A DNA stretch of 62,913 bases, taken from an uncultured Hyphomicrobiales bacterium (GTDB lineage: Bacteria; Pseudomonadota; Alphaproteobacteria; Rhizobiales; Beijerinckiaceae). The DNA is taken from NCBI GenBank assembly GCA_903900975.1, contig CAIUPE010000050.1, positions 1 to 62,913 on the forward strand. The letters are read 5' to 3'. A program made the translations under genes and the position numbers. The notes below the pieces were generated by a model that worked only from the letters and a program-made list of their open reading frames with translations, was not told the DNA's origin and ran no database searches. Each line of letters starts with the position of its first letter. Within the stretch, counting starts at the first letter, position 1. This document shows positions 46,780 through 56,239 of the stretch, in pieces.

Positions 46780-47355
46780 TTGTCGACACATCAGCAGCTC
46801 GGCGAGCTCGTTCTTGCCGTGGCCAATAACCGCGACCGTGCGGCTTTTGCACAGCTTTTCGACCATTTTGGTCCGCGTTTGCATGCCTATTTGGTCCGAT
46901 TGGGCTCTGACCCGGCATCGGCTGACGAAATCATGCAAGATGTGATGACGACGCTGTGGACCAAATCCCATTTATTTGACCCTACAAAGTCCTCGATCGG
47001 GACCTGGCTTTACCGAATCGCCCGCAATCGACGAATCGATACGTTACGCCGTGACCGTCTGGATTTTTTTGATCCGATGGAAGCACCCGATATTCCCGCA
47101 GAAGATGCCGGCACTGATCGTAAGATCGATATGCAATATCGCGAAGAGCAAATCACGGAATCGCTTTCAGCTTTACCGGATGAACAGTTAAAATTGATTC
47201 GGATGGCATTTTTCGATGAGCTCTCTCATAGCGAAATTGCGCTTAAAACCGGGCTGCCGCTTGGTACGGTCAAATCCCGGATCCGGCTTGCCTTCAGCAA
47301 ACTTCGCCGCCAACTGGAAACGAGTGGCGTGATTGACGCTGGCTCTGAAAATTAG
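46780..47355 (+). CDS. ECF-family RNA polymerase sigma factor
   Basis: The 191-residue protein has sigma region 2 (LFDHFGPRLHAYLVRLG...DEIMQDVMTTLWTKS, WLYRIARNRRIDTLRR) and region 4 (ALPDEQLKLIRMAFFDELSHSEIALKTGLPLGTVKSRIRLAFSKLR). It starts with TTG at 46780, preceded by AAGGAAG. No anti-sigma gene is adjacent, unlike RpoE-ChrR or EcfG-NepR loci. The 3' end overlaps phhB by four bases. Confidence 0.92.
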   Translation: MSTHQQLGELVLAVANNRDRAAFAQLFDHFGPRLHAYLVRLGSDPASADEIMQDVMTTLWTKSHLFDPTKSSIGTWLYRIARNRRIDTLRRDRLDFFDPMEAPDIPAEDAGTDRKIDMQYREEQITESLSALPDEQLKLIRMAFFDELSHSEIALKTGLPLGTVKSRIRLAFSKLRRQLETSGVIDAGSEN

Positions 47356-47666
47356 CCTTCGACGCCTGAGGTCGCCGCCAGTTCATCGATAAATCGGGCG
47401 AGCATAACATCACGACGTGACAGACCTTTCACATCATGGCTCGTGAGGACGATATCAACGGTGCGGTATACATTTGACCATTCCGGATGATGATCCCTTT
47501 TTTCAGCTTCCATGGCTATGCGGGTCATGAAACCGAAAGCGGCATTGAAGTTTTTAAACACAAATCTGCGATAGATTGCATCACGATGCTCCAAGATCGA
47601 CCACGCCTGCAATTCAGCTAGCGCATTCTCTCGCTCGTGCTCGTTCAGTCTATCATGCTCGCTCAT
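47352..47666 (-). CDS. phhB: Pterin-4a-carbinolamine dehydratase
   Basis: The 104-residue protein carries the active-site motif EKRDHHPEWSNVY (H59, H60, P61). The enzyme regenerates dihydropterin after aromatic amino acid hydroxylation; no phhA is nearby. It converges with the sigma factor gene with overlapping stops, and thpR lies 12 bases upstream in the same direction, so the two may form a unit. Confidence 0.92.
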   Translation of the reverse strand: MSEHDRLNEHERENALAELQAWSILEHRDAIYRRFVFKNFNAAFGFMTRIAMEAEKRDHHPEWSNVYRTVDIVLTSHDVKGLSRRDVMLARFIDELAATSGVEG

Positions 47667-47678
47667 TGTAATATCCTA

Positions 47679-48248
47679 TTATGCCCAGCGTAATTGACGC
47701 TGATCGACCCCTTTGCCTATCAAAGGATAACTAGCCTCTACCACATAGGGTCCGCCTCCGGTCGAGGCACGGGACGAAAAAACATGGAATGCTTCGGCCA
47801 TAAAATGCATAGGTGGCATATGGCCAATACCGCCGAGAAAATTGGCCAGTTCGAAGGGTGACGTATCGCGCAGTCGCGCCAGCGTCAGATGGGGTGTGTA
47901 TTTGCGCGACTCCGGTGGCAAACCCATCCTGCGTATTAGCCGTTCATGTTCCGCCTGTATTTCCATCAAAGCGGGGTTTGGTGCGACTTTCGCCACCAAG
48001 GCCCGCGGCCTGTCGCCGCCAAACGCCATGATACCCTCGATTGTCACTGGAATTGGACCCCGCGGTACACGGCCTAAAAGGGTATAAATCTCGTAAGCCG
48101 TTCCCTCACCAATATCACCAATAAAGCGCAGCGTGATGTGGTAATTATCAGGCGTTATCCAACGCGCGCCGGCAAGTCCGCCCCGCACAGTTTCGAGCCG
48201 CTCGGCCACGTCAACGGGAATTTCGAGACCGGTAAAGAGGCGGGGCAT
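47679..48248 (-). CDS. thpR: RNA 2',3'-cyclic phosphodiesterase
   Basis: The 189-residue 2H phosphoesterase has both catalytic motifs, HITL (37-40) and HLTL (120-123). It opens 2',3'-cyclic phosphate ends in RNA. AAGGAGGA upstream of the ATG at 48248 decides the start. Confidence 0.92.
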   Translation of the reverse strand: MPRLFTGLEIPVDVAERLETVRGGLAGARWITPDNYHITLRFIGDIGEGTAYEIYTLLGRVPRGPIPVTIEGIMAFGGDRPRALVAKVAPNPALMEIQAEHERLIRRMGLPPESRKYTPHLTLARLRDTSPFELANFLGGIGHMPPMHFMAEAFHVFSSRASTGGGPYVVEASYPLIGKGVDQRQLRWA

Positions 48249-48375
48249 AGGCTCCTCCTTCGACGGCCGCGGCCGCATAAAGGGCACGAATCAATCGGTT
48301 GCAGTGCAGCACAGCGCCAACCATCCGACAAGACGGAGAGGTACCATCCGCCTTACATCTCAAGAAAGTGGATCA

Positions 48376-49272
48376 TCAAAAGCGCTGTAATCGGCGCGAT
48401 TTTAGTCCTTCCACCACAATCAAGGCCATGCCGCTAAAAATGATCAGCCCCGCTCCCATGAAAATGGCCGCAGGGGGCCAATCACCCCAAATTAAGAAGC
48501 CCCATAAAAAGGACCAGATTAGCGTGATATATTCAAAGGGTGCCACCGCGGAGGCCGGGGCTAACCGATACCCCTCAAACATCAGAAACTGGCCTGACGC
48601 CCCGACCACACCCAAAAGCAAAATCAGCAGCATCCCGTTTAGATCCGGCGTTACCCATACGAACGGTAAAGTTACACCGCAAACCAAAATGACCACGCCA
48701 TTGCTGGCCAGCATCAGACTGAGGGAAGATTCCTTGCGGCTGATTAATCGAACCAAGATATTTGTCCACGCCCAACAAAAGGCAGCAACCAGCACCAAGA
48801 TTACCGGGACGAGATTAATTGCTCCGGCAGGCTCTGCCGCAATCACAACGCCAACAAAGCCCAACAATGTTGCTCCCCATCGCACGAGACCTACAGTTTC
48901 CTTCAATACTAAAATGGAAAGAACAACGGCAAAAATCGGTGCCGAAAAATACAACGTCACCATTTCGGCCAGGTGCAGTGAGCGCGAGGCTGTAAAATAG
49001 GCAAGCCATGCCACAAGGATCAATGCCGACCGGATGAGTAGTGCATTACGGTTGGAGCTTTGCGCCAGCTCGACCATGCGTCGTGGTCCGGTGATCGATA
49101 AGCATAGGATAACGATCCATAGGCTGCGCGAAAACAACACTTCCCAGACCGGAAGCGAGGTCACAAGCCATTTGACCGTGGCATCCTGAATGGAAAAAAT
49201 GGAAAATCCGGCCAGCGCATAGCCAATGCCCGCCATGGTGCGGGTTTGTAAATCTTTTGCTTCTTGGGACAT
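48376..49272 (-). CDS. EamA/DMT-family transporter
   Basis: The 298-residue protein has ten membrane helices in two EamA repeats, with MAGIGYALAGFSIFSIQDATVKW at the start and PPAAIFMGAGLIIFSGMALIV at the end. It is the third DMT transporter in the window and not closely similar to the other two. Starts at 49302 or 49272 are both open; the latter fits the family. It is divergent from the DeoR gene. Confidence 0.85.
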   Translation of the reverse strand: MSQEAKDLQTRTMAGIGYALAGFSIFSIQDATVKWLVTSLPVWEVLFSRSLWIVILCLSITGPRRMVELAQSSNRNALLIRSALILVAWLAYFTASRSLHLAEMVTLYFSAPIFAVVLSILVLKETVGLVRWGATLLGFVGVVIAAEPAGAINLVPVILVLVAAFCWAWTNILVRLISRKESSLSLMLASNGVVILVCGVTLPFVWVTPDLNGMLLILLLGVVGASGQFLMFEGYRLAPASAVAPFEYITLIWSFLWGFLIWGDWPPAAIFMGAGLIIFSGMALIVVEGLKSRRLQRF

Positions 49273-49410
49273 TGGATGCCTGATGGAATAAAGGTGCATC
49301 AAGATTAGGCAGCATAAGCTTGATCCGGCAAGGTGTTTATCTCAGCTCTAGGCGCGGCAGCTTTAATCCCATATAAAGTCACAAAATGTCACATCACTCC
49401 GAAGGCTGCG

Positions 49411-50175
49411 ATGAATCGTCCGCTCGCCATTGATCGACTGAACCATATATTGCACGCGCTCGAAGAAGGCGGCTCCGTCAGCGTCGGCGCGTTGGCGGAC
49501 AGATTTGCGGTATCGAAAGAAACCATCCGACGCGACCTCAAACTTCTCTCCGATCAGGGCCGTGTCAGCCTCGTGCATGGCGGTGCCACCGCAGGAATTC
49601 CGGCCGAGCCGTCGCTTTCGCGACGCGAAGCGAATAACGCAACAGGCAAAGCTGCTATTGGGCGTAAAGCCGCGAGCCTTGTCCGGGACGGCATGGTGGT
49701 GCTGATTGATTCGGGCTCGACAACCCTTTTTCTGGCCGAAGCGCTGGCAAGCCGCGAGCATCTGACCGTCATCACCAATAGCCTGCCCATCGCCTTGACG
49801 CTCTGCCGGACGCAAGGGGTTAAAACCATTATGCTGGGTGGGGAAATCCACGCCAATGATGAAGCCGCCTTCGGCGTCGATACGCTTCAACTTCTAACCC
49901 ATTATCACGTTGATCTCGCCTTTGTCGGGGCGGGGGGCATATCGGAAGACGGCGATTTTACCGATTATTCGAGGCTCGCGGCCGAACAACGGCATTTGAT
50001 GCTCGAAGCTGGACGCAAGGCCTTTATGCTGGCCGACCATACAAAATTCGACCGGAAAACACCGGTGATCATACCGCCAAGTCCGCGCATGGCCGGATTG
50101 ATCGTTGACCATTTGCCGGAGGGTTTGGCTGCTACTGCGGCCGCCCAACGACGCTGGCCCATCATCCTCGCCTGA
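49411..50175 (+). CDS. DeoR-family transcriptional regulator, likely phosphonate regulator
   Basis: The 254-residue protein has the DeoR helix-turn-helix (NHILHALEEGGSVSVGALADRFAVSKETIRRDLKLLSDQG) and the effector domain with VLIDSGSTTLFLAEAL and DLAFVGAGGIS. DeoR regulators sense phosphorylated metabolites. It directly precedes phnW in the same direction with a palindrome between, so it probably controls the phn genes; that is inference. GAAGG supports the ATG at 49411. Confidence 0.88.
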   Translation: MNRPLAIDRLNHILHALEEGGSVSVGALADRFAVSKETIRRDLKLLSDQGRVSLVHGGATAGIPAEPSLSRREANNATGKAAIGRKAASLVRDGMVVLIDSGSTTLFLAEALASREHLTVITNSLPIALTLCRTQGVKTIMLGGEIHANDEAAFGVDTLQLLTHYHVDLAFVGAGGISEDGDFTDYSRLAAEQRHLMLEAGRKAFMLADHTKFDRKTPVIIPPSPRMAGLIVDHLPEGLAATAAAQRRWPIILA

Positions 50176-50195
50176 CCCCCGCCTTAGGCGACCTC

Positions 50196-50224
50196 TTTTG
50201 ACACAGTGCCCCGATGTGTCAAAA
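50196..50224. promoter_or_regulatory. Perfect inverted repeat upstream of phnW, candidate operator
   Basis: TTTTGACACA (50196-50205) and TGTGTCAAAA (50215-50224) are exact inverted repeats with a 9-base gap. They lie between the regulator gene and the candidate phnW promoter. Symmetry and position fit a DeoR-family operator. A terminator for the regulator gene is the other option, but no T-run follows directly. Confidence 0.55.
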
Positions 50225-50230
50225 TGTTGT

Positions 50231-50271
50231 TTTTTGTGGTATATTGACTGTTTTTGTGGAACGCGTTAAGA
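50231..50271 (+). promoter_or_regulatory. phnW: Candidate phnW promoter with direct repeats
   Basis: TTGACT (50244-50249), a 16-base spacer and TTAAGA (50266-50271) form a plausible housekeeping promoter. TTTTTGTGG occurs at 50231-50239 and again at 50251-50259, exactly 20 bases apart (two helical turns), the second inside the spacer; this suggests a regulator site. Confidence 0.45.
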
Positions 50272-50333
50272 CAATTTGAACCTCAGGATTACGGCACTTG
50301 GTCTAGACCATACCCCTTTCAGGAGACGATCGC

Positions 50334-51482
50334 ATGACACGCGCCTTTCGCGGCCCTTTAGGTCAAGAAACCACCCCCTATCTACTCACCCCTGGCCCAT
50401 TGACGACAACACCCGCCGTCAAACAAGCCATGCTGCGCGATTGGGGTTCATGGGACGTCGATTTGCGCAAGGTAGTGGCCGATATCCGCGAGCATTTGCT
50501 TGAGATTGCAGACGCCTCAAATGGTTTCGAATGTGTGCTGTTGCAGGGCTCCGGCTCCTACGGGGTTGAAGCCGCCTTGGGGAATTTTGCGCCCAAAGAC
50601 AAAAAGACGTTGATGCTAACGAATGGGGCATATGGCGAGCGCGCCATCAAAGCACTCGCCTATATGAACCGCGATTTCATCAGCTACGAGACCGACGAGC
50701 TTGAAGCGCCCTCAGCCGATGAAGTGGCAGCGCTTTTAAAAGCAAATCCGGATATCGGCGCGGTTTTCCTCGTCCAATGCGAAACCACCAGCGGCATCGT
50801 CAACCCGATTGAGGATATTGCAGCGGTTGCGCAAAAGGCCGGTTGCGTGGTGATTCTCGATGCCATGTCGAGCTTCGGCGCGATGGATATTTCGATGAAG
50901 CGGATGGGCATTGATGTGGTCATCTCATCGGCCAATAAATGCATCGAGGGCGTACCGGGCTTTACCTATGTCATCGCCCGCCGCGATCTGCTCGAAGCCT
51001 CGCAAGGCATGTCCCATTCGCTCGCGCTCGATCTCTATGAGCAATGGGCCTACATGCAAAAAAGCGGGCAGTTCCGCTTTACCCCGCCGACCCATACGCT
51101 GGTTGCCTTTGCGGTTGCGCTTGAGCAACACGCCGCTGAAGGTGGCGCGCCGGGTCGCTTGAAGCGGTATCAGAAAACCGCAAAGGCTTTGCGTGATGGC
51201 ATGCGGCGGATCGGGCTTTCGCCGCTCCTAAGCGATAATGAGACCGGCCCCATTATCCAGACCTTTGCCACGCCTCGCGATGCGCATTTTGATTTTACGG
51301 TCTTTTATGAGGGCCTCAAAAAGCGCGGCTTCATCATTTATCCCGGCAAGCTCACCAAAAAGCCAAGCTTCCGCGTCGGCAATATGGGCGCGCTCGATTG
51401 GGAGGTGATGGAGATGCTGGTGGATGCCACGGCAGCAACGCTCAAAGAAATGAACGTCACCGATCTTACGCCAGCGGATTAA
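50334..51482 (+). CDS. phnW: 2-aminoethylphosphonate-pyruvate transaminase
   Basis: PhnW converts 2-aminoethylphosphonate and pyruvate to phosphonoacetaldehyde and alanine. The 382-residue fold-type I PLP enzyme has LLTPGPLTTTPAVK, the PLP aspartate D176 (VILDAMSSFG) and Schiff-base lysine K202 (ISSANKCIEGVPGF). CAGGAG lies eight bases before the ATG. First gene of phnW-phnA-phnY. Confidence 0.95.
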   Translation: MTRAFRGPLGQETTPYLLTPGPLTTTPAVKQAMLRDWGSWDVDLRKVVADIREHLLEIADASNGFECVLLQGSGSYGVEAALGNFAPKDKKTLMLTNGAYGERAIKALAYMNRDFISYETDELEAPSADEVAALLKANPDIGAVFLVQCETTSGIVNPIEDIAAVAQKAGCVVILDAMSSFGAMDISMKRMGIDVVISSANKCIEGVPGFTYVIARRDLLEASQGMSHSLALDLYEQWAYMQKSGQFRFTPPTHTLVAFAVALEQHAAEGGAPGRLKRYQKTAKALRDGMRRIGLSPLLSDNETGPIIQTFATPRDAHFDFTVFYEGLKKRGFIIYPGKLTKKPSFRVGNMGALDWEVMEMLVDATAATLKEMNVTDLTPAD

Positions 51483-51487
51483 ACATC

Positions 51488-52726
51488 ATGACCAAAGCCC
51501 CGATCACCATCAATGGCCGCACCTTCGCTTGGCCGAAGCGCACCCTCGTCGTGATTTGCCTCGATGGCTCCGAGCCTGCTTACACCGATGAGGCCCGCAA
51601 ACGCGGTCTAATGCCAAACCTCGAAAAACTGATCGTGAAAGGCGGCGAATACCGCGCAGACAGCGTGATCCCGAGCTTCACCAACCCGAACAATCTCTCC
51701 ATCGTCACCGGACGTCCGCCGGAAGTGCACGGCATTTGCGGTAATTATCTCATCGACCCGGAGACGGGGTTAGAGACGATGATGAATGATCCGAAATGGC
51801 TCCGCGCGCCCACCATTTTTGCCGAGTTCCAGAAAGAAGGGGCTCGCATTTTGATGGTAACGGCGAAAGACAAACTCCGCCTCCTGCTCTCGAAAGGTCT
51901 TGTCTATGATGGCAGCGCGATTGCGTTCTCTTCCGAGAAGGCCAACATCGCAACGCTTGCGGCCAATGGCATTGATAATCCTTGCGCGGCATGGGGCATG
52001 GCTTTGCCGGATGTCTATTCGGGCGACCTCTCCGAATTCGTGTTCGCAGCGGGCGTGAAATTGATCCCTGAAATGAAACCTGATTTGGTCTATCTCTCGA
52101 CGACCGATTTCATCCAACACAAATTCAGCCCAACAGAAAAAGGCGCGCTTGATTTCTACGCTATGTTTGACCGTTATGTCGGCGAACTCGATGCGCTGGG
52201 CGTTACCCTCATCATCACCGCCGATCACGGCATGAACGATAAACACACCGCCGACGGCAAGCCTGACGTGCTCTATTTACAAGATGCACTGGATGCCAAA
52301 TTCGGCGCAGGCAAAAGCAAAGTTATTCTCCCGATCACCGATCCCTATGTCGTCCACCACGGCGCGCTTGGCTCGTATGCCGCGATCTATCTTTATGGCG
52401 CGGATGCTGACGCGGTAGGCGATTATATTCGCTCGCTTAAAGGCATTGATGTGGTGCTTTCAAAGGCTGATGCTTGCGCCCGTTTCGGACTGCCCCCTGA
52501 TCGTACAGGCGATCTCGTTGCCGTATCCGGTGGCCCGAACAAAACCAAAGTCATTGGCACGTCGGCCTCGGCGCATGATCTCTCAGGCCTTGATGTGCCC
52601 TTGCGCTCGCATGGTGGTTTGACCGAACAGAATGTTCCTTTCTTTATCAACGGACCCGTGAGCAATTTGCCGCAGGGCCTGCGCAATTTCGACGCGTTTT
52701 TTGTCGGCTGCACCTGTGCGGAGTGA
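51488..52726 (+). CDS. phnA: Phosphonoacetate hydrolase
   Basis: PhnA splits phosphonoacetate to acetate and phosphate. The 412-residue alkaline-phosphatase-superfamily protein has metal ligand D26 (CLDGSEP), nucleophile T65 (PSFTNPNN), [17 protein letters not shown] and LRSHGGL, the full two-zinc site. The frame is open further upstream inside phnW, but the ATG at 51488, five bases after the phnW stop, is the real start. Confidence 0.94.
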   Translation: MTKAPITINGRTFAWPKRTLVVICLDGSEPAYTDEARKRGLMPNLEKLIVKGGEYRADSVIPSFTNPNNLSIVTGRPPEVHGICGNYLIDPETGLETMMNDPKWLRAPTIFAEFQKEGARILMVTAKDKLRLLLSKGLVYDGSAIAFSSEKANIATLAANGIDNPCAAWGMALPDVYSGDLSEFVFAAGVKLIPEMKPDLVYLSTTDFIQHKFSPTEKGALDFYAMFDRYVGELDALGVTLIITADHGMNDKHTADGKPDVLYLQDALDAKFGAGKSKVILPITDPYVVHHGALGSYAAIYLYGADADAVGDYIRSLKGIDVVLSKADACARFGLPPDRTGDLVAVSGGPNKTKVIGTSASAHDLSGLDVPLRSHGGLTEQNVPFFINGPVSNLPQGLRNFDAFFVGCTCAE

Positions 52727-52731
52727 ATGAT

Positions 52732-54174
52732 ATGAGCAAGATCATCAAAGAAACCATGCGGATCGGTGGCAAGAATGTTTCGACCGATGGCGTCGTCAAC
52801 GTTCATTATCCCTACACCAATGAGGTCATCGGCACCGTACCCGCCGGTCGAGCAGAACATGCGCGCGAGGCGTTCAAAATTGCGGCCAATTACAAGCCTA
52901 AATTGACCCGCTATGAGCGGCAGAAAATTCTGTTCCGCACCGCTGAATTGATCAATGCCAAGAAGGACACGCTCGCACCCTTGATCACCAGCGAACTCGG
53001 CATCTCGCTCAAAGACTCGCTTTATGAATGTGGCCGCGCCTATGACGTATTCACCCTCGCGGGCCAGCTTGCCATTCTCGATGACGGCCAGATCTTTTCC
53101 TGCGATCTGACGCCGCATGGCAAGTCGCGCAAAATCTACACCAAGCGCGAACCGGTGCGGGCGATCTCGGCAATTACACCATTCAACCATCCGCTCAACA
53201 TGGTGTCGCATAAATTGGCCCCTGCGATCGCGACCAATAATTGCGTCGTGTGCAAACCAACCGAGCTGACACCCCTCACCGCCATCGCCCTTGCCGATAT
53301 CCTCTATGAAGCAGGCCTGCCGCCCGAAATGGTGCAGATGGTCACCGGCATGCCCGACGATATCGGCGACGAGATGATCACCAATCCCGATATCTCACTT
53401 ATCACCTTTACGGGCGGTGTGAAGGTCGGCAAGATGATTGCCAACAAAGCCGGCTATAAACGCGCGGCGCTTGAACTTGGTGGCAATGACCCCCTCATCA
53501 TTTGTGACGATCTTTCCGATAGCGATCTCGACAAAGCGGCAGAACTCGCGGTCCAAGGCGCAACCAAAAATTCCGGCCAGCGCTGCACCGCCGTTAAGCG
53601 TATTCTGGTGATGGAACGTGTCGCCGATGCGTTCGTCGAGAAGGTTCTGGCCAAAGCCAAAAAAATCAAATTCGGGGATCCGATGGACCCCGACACCGAT
53701 CTTGGCACCGTGGTGCATGAGCAAGCCGCTGCGCTCTTTGAAAAGCGCGTGTTCATGGCGGAAGAACAGGGCGCGAAAATCCTCTACCATCCAGGACGAC
53801 AAGGCGCGTTACTACCGCCCATCGTGGTGGATTTTGTGCCGCATGGTTCCGAGCTTGTGCTGGAAGAAACCTTCGGCCCGATCATCCCGATCATCCGCGT
53901 GCCCAACGATGTCGAAAAGGTCATCGAGATTTCAAACTCGACCGCTTTCGGCCTCTCCTCCGGCGTCTGCACCAACAGGCTCGACCGCATCACGGCCTTC
54001 ATCGAAGGGCTGGATGTCGGCACCGTGAACATCTGGGAAGTGCCGGGTTACCGGATCGAAATGTCCCCTTTCGGCGGCATCAAGGATTCCGGCAATGGCA
54101 TTAAGGAAGGCGTGTTGGAGGCGATGAAATTCTTCACCAATGTGAAGACCTACTCGCTGCCTTGGCCTGCTTGA
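52732..54174 (+). CDS. phnY: Phosphonoacetaldehyde dehydrogenase
   Basis: PhnY oxidises phosphonoacetaldehyde to phosphonoacetate. The 480-residue aldehyde dehydrogenase has general base E248 (ALELGGNDP) and nucleophile C285 ([11 protein letters not shown]). An [12 protein letters not shown]-site segment is present. Context with phnW and phnA supports the assignment over other aldehyde dehydrogenases. The start is ATG at 52732 with GGAG upstream. Confidence 0.93.
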   Translation: MSKIIKETMRIGGKNVSTDGVVNVHYPYTNEVIGTVPAGRAEHAREAFKIAANYKPKLTRYERQKILFRTAELINAKKDTLAPLITSELGISLKDSLYECGRAYDVFTLAGQLAILDDGQIFSCDLTPHGKSRKIYTKREPVRAISAITPFNHPLNMVSHKLAPAIATNNCVVCKPTELTPLTAIALADILYEAGLPPEMVQMVTGMPDDIGDEMITNPDISLITFTGGVKVGKMIANKAGYKRAALELGGNDPLIICDDLSDSDLDKAAELAVQGATKNSGQRCTAVKRILVMERVADAFVEKVLAKAKKIKFGDPMDPDTDLGTVVHEQAAALFEKRVFMAEEQGAKILYHPGRQGALLPPIVVDFVPHGSELVLEETFGPIIPIIRVPNDVEKVIEISNSTAFGLSSGVCTNRLDRITAFIEGLDVGTVNIWEVPGYRIEMSPFGGIKDSGNGIKEGVLEAMKFFTNVKTYSLPWPA

Positions 54175-54209
54175 GCGACGTGTTGCACGGAAGGCCAGAG
54201 AGATTTAAA

Positions 54210-54234
54210 CTACGCCCTTTCGGAAAGGGCGTAG
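54210..54234 (+). promoter_or_regulatory. Perfect hairpin covering the mntA ribosome site
   Basis: CTACGCCCTTT (54210-54220) and AAAGGGCGTAG (54224-54234) pair over 11 bp with a CGG loop. The mntA ATG starts two bases later and its only ribosome site, AAAGGG, lies in the right arm. The hairpin may block translation of mntA, or be the phnY terminator with no T-run. Confidence 0.6.
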
Positions 54235-54235
54235 A

Positions 54236-54526
54236 ATGAAGCCTTCGGCGGCACTTTTAAAAAAAATGGATGCGGTTAAAGCCCTGGCAGAGCGTTTCCC
54301 TGTCAAAAACCCTCGCCTATTTGGCTCTGCTCTAACCAAAAGAGACCGTGAGCATAGCGATATCGATTTGCTAGTAGATGCCTTGCCCGGCGCCACGCTG
54401 TTTGATCTCGGTGGATTGCAGGTTGAACTCGAAGATTTGCTCGGATGTCGGGTTGATCTGGTAACGCCCGAGGATTTGCCCGCTTCATTTCGCGCGCGGG
54501 TCTTGGCCGAAGCTAAACCACTGTGA
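54236..54526 (+). CDS. mntA: MntA-type nucleotidyltransferase antitoxin
   Basis: The 96-residue minimal nucleotidyltransferase has the GS...DxD motif (G30, S31, D42, D44 in FGSALTKRDREHSDIDLLVD). In MntA/HepT systems it AMPylates a tyrosine of the toxin and so inactivates it. The stop overlaps the hepT start by one base. A start at ATG 54266 would escape the upstream hairpin but shorten the protein by ten residues. Confidence 0.92.
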   Translation: MKPSAALLKKMDAVKALAERFPVKNPRLFGSALTKRDREHSDIDLLVDALPGATLFDLGGLQVELEDLLGCRVDLVTPEDLPASFRARVLAEAKPL

Positions 54527-54873
54527 TGGAAGATCGTCTGGCCGTTTATCTCGGCCATATCGTGGATGCCGCCAGAGACGCCCTTATTTACACCGAAGGA
54601 ATGACGAAGGAAGACTTCCAGTCTGATCGTCGGACACAACAGGCGATCATCCTTAACCTGCTGATCATCGGTGAATCGGCGACCAAACTCATTCAAAACC
54701 ATTCCGGTTTTGTAGAAAAACATCGTCATATTGCTTGGCAGAGTATGCGCGGTATGCGCAATCGGATCGCGCACGGCTATTTTGACATCAATATCGAAAT
54801 CGTCTGGGAAACCGTGATATCCGAGCTTCCAAAGTTAATACGCGAGCTTGAAGCTATTCAGAAACAAGATTGA
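54526..54873 (+). CDS. hepT: HepT-family toxin RNase (HEPN domain)
   Basis: The 115-residue all-helical HEPN protein has the catalytic RX4-6HXY motif as R78...H83-G-Y85 (RNRIAHGYFD). The tyrosine is the AMPylation target in characterised HepT. Both active sites appear intact, so the pair is probably functional. It follows phnY and precedes the convergent zapE gene. Confidence 0.92.
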   Translation: MEDRLAVYLGHIVDAARDALIYTEGMTKEDFQSDRRTQQAIILNLLIIGESATKLIQNHSGFVEKHRHIAWQSMRGMRNRIAHGYFDINIEIVWETVISELPKLIRELEAIQKQD

Positions 54874-54911
54874 CGCAGCCTAAGACATTAAATAGGACGC
54901 GTTGACGGCTA

Positions 54912-56093
54912 TCAGGATTTTTCGGTGCCTTGACCTGCCTGAATATTCGCAACCCGCTCACCATGCGGCAATGCCCTATAATCCGCCGATTGCATCTCGA
55001 TCAAACGTGACGCCGTGCGATCAAACTCAAACGCTTCACGGCCACTCTCGGCACGATAGATGTTCTGTGGCTCGACCTCGGCTGAAGCGTAGAGTTTGAC
55101 GCTCTGATCATAAAGCGCATCAATCAATGCGATAAAGCGCTTCGCTTCATTTCGGCTCTCGGCTGGGATGACGGGAATGCCGTCAATCATCACCGTATGA
55201 TAGGCACGCGCGATCGCCAGAAAATCGAGATTGCCGAGCGCTGCCTTGCAGAGGGCTTCATAAGGAAAGCGCGCAATGCCATTACCCGCCAACGGCACGA
55301 TCAATTTTCGGCCCTTTACCAACAGCGTATCGGGTGCGGCCACAACCCCGCCCAGTATCGAGCGAAAGACTGCATCCAACGCGGCTTGGGCTTGTCCATC
55401 CGCAGGCACATGATAGACCTTTGAGCCGCCGAGCTTTTCAAGGCGATAATCCGTCCTTGCATCAACCTCAAAGATTTCGACACGTTGCTTCAACAGCGCA
55501 ACAAAGGGCATAAACAAAGCGCGGTTGAGGCCGCCTTCATAGAGCCTGTCCGGCTCGACATTCGAGGTCGCCACCAGCACCAAACCGCGCGCAAACAGCG
55601 CCTCGAACAGGCGCGCTAAAATCATCGCATCGGCGATATCGGTGACGGCGAATTCATCCAGACAAAGAAGCTGCGTCTCGGCCACAAATTCGGCAGCGAT
55701 TGGCGGCATCGGATCGGTGTCTTTCCGCTCACCACTTTTCACGCTTTCACGAAAACGATGAATGCGGTTATGGATATCCGCCATGAAGGCTTGGAAATGC
55801 AGCCTCTGCTTTTTCTCAAGCGGTGCTGCCTCCAGCATCAAATCCATCAGCATGGTTTTGCCGCGACCCACCGACCCCCACATATAAAGCCCGATAGGTG
55901 CTTCCGGTCTTTTGCGCTGGAGCAGACGGGCAAGCTTGCCGCTTTTACCATCCATCGCAGCCAAGCGGTGGCAAAGATCATCCATGCGTTCAAGCGCCAA
56001 GCGTTGGGAAAAGTCTGGCTCCACAACGCCGGACGCGATCAGCTCCCGATAGGCCTCGCTGGGCAATAGACCGGTTGAACCTGCCACTGACAT
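54912..56093 (-). CDS. zapE: Cell division ATPase ZapE (AFG1-like)
   Basis: The 393-residue AAA+ protein has Walker A GSVGRGKT (73-80), Walker B LLCLDEFAVTD and the AFG1 C-terminal segments. In E. coli ZapE acts on the FtsZ ring; the mitochondrial homologue Afg1 handles membrane protein turnover. Start MSVAGSTGLLPSEAYREL is normal. Confidence 0.92.
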   Translation of the reverse strand: MSVAGSTGLLPSEAYRELIASGVVEPDFSQRLALERMDDLCHRLAAMDGKSGKLARLLQRKRPEAPIGLYMWGSVGRGKTMLMDLMLEAAPLEKKQRLHFQAFMADIHNRIHRFRESVKSGERKDTDPMPPIAAEFVAETQLLCLDEFAVTDIADAMILARLFEALFARGLVLVATSNVEPDRLYEGGLNRALFMPFVALLKQRVEIFEVDARTDYRLEKLGGSKVYHVPADGQAQAALDAVFRSILGGVVAAPDTLLVKGRKLIVPLAGNGIARFPYEALCKAALGNLDFLAIARAYHTVMIDGIPVIPAESRNEAKRFIALIDALYDQSVKLYASAEVEPQNIYRAESGREAFEFDRTASRLIEMQSADYRALPHGERVANIQAGQGTEKS

Positions 56094-56239
56094 TGTTTCC
56101 CACCCGACGCGAACGTCTCACGCGGCGGATCAAGCATGAAGTGCCGCTTGCTGCAAGCTTTCTACCTGTGGCACAGTCGCATCCAGTGAACCAAAGCCGC
56201 CGATGCGGCGTAATTTGTACGTCTTTTGGAGTGTCCTTC

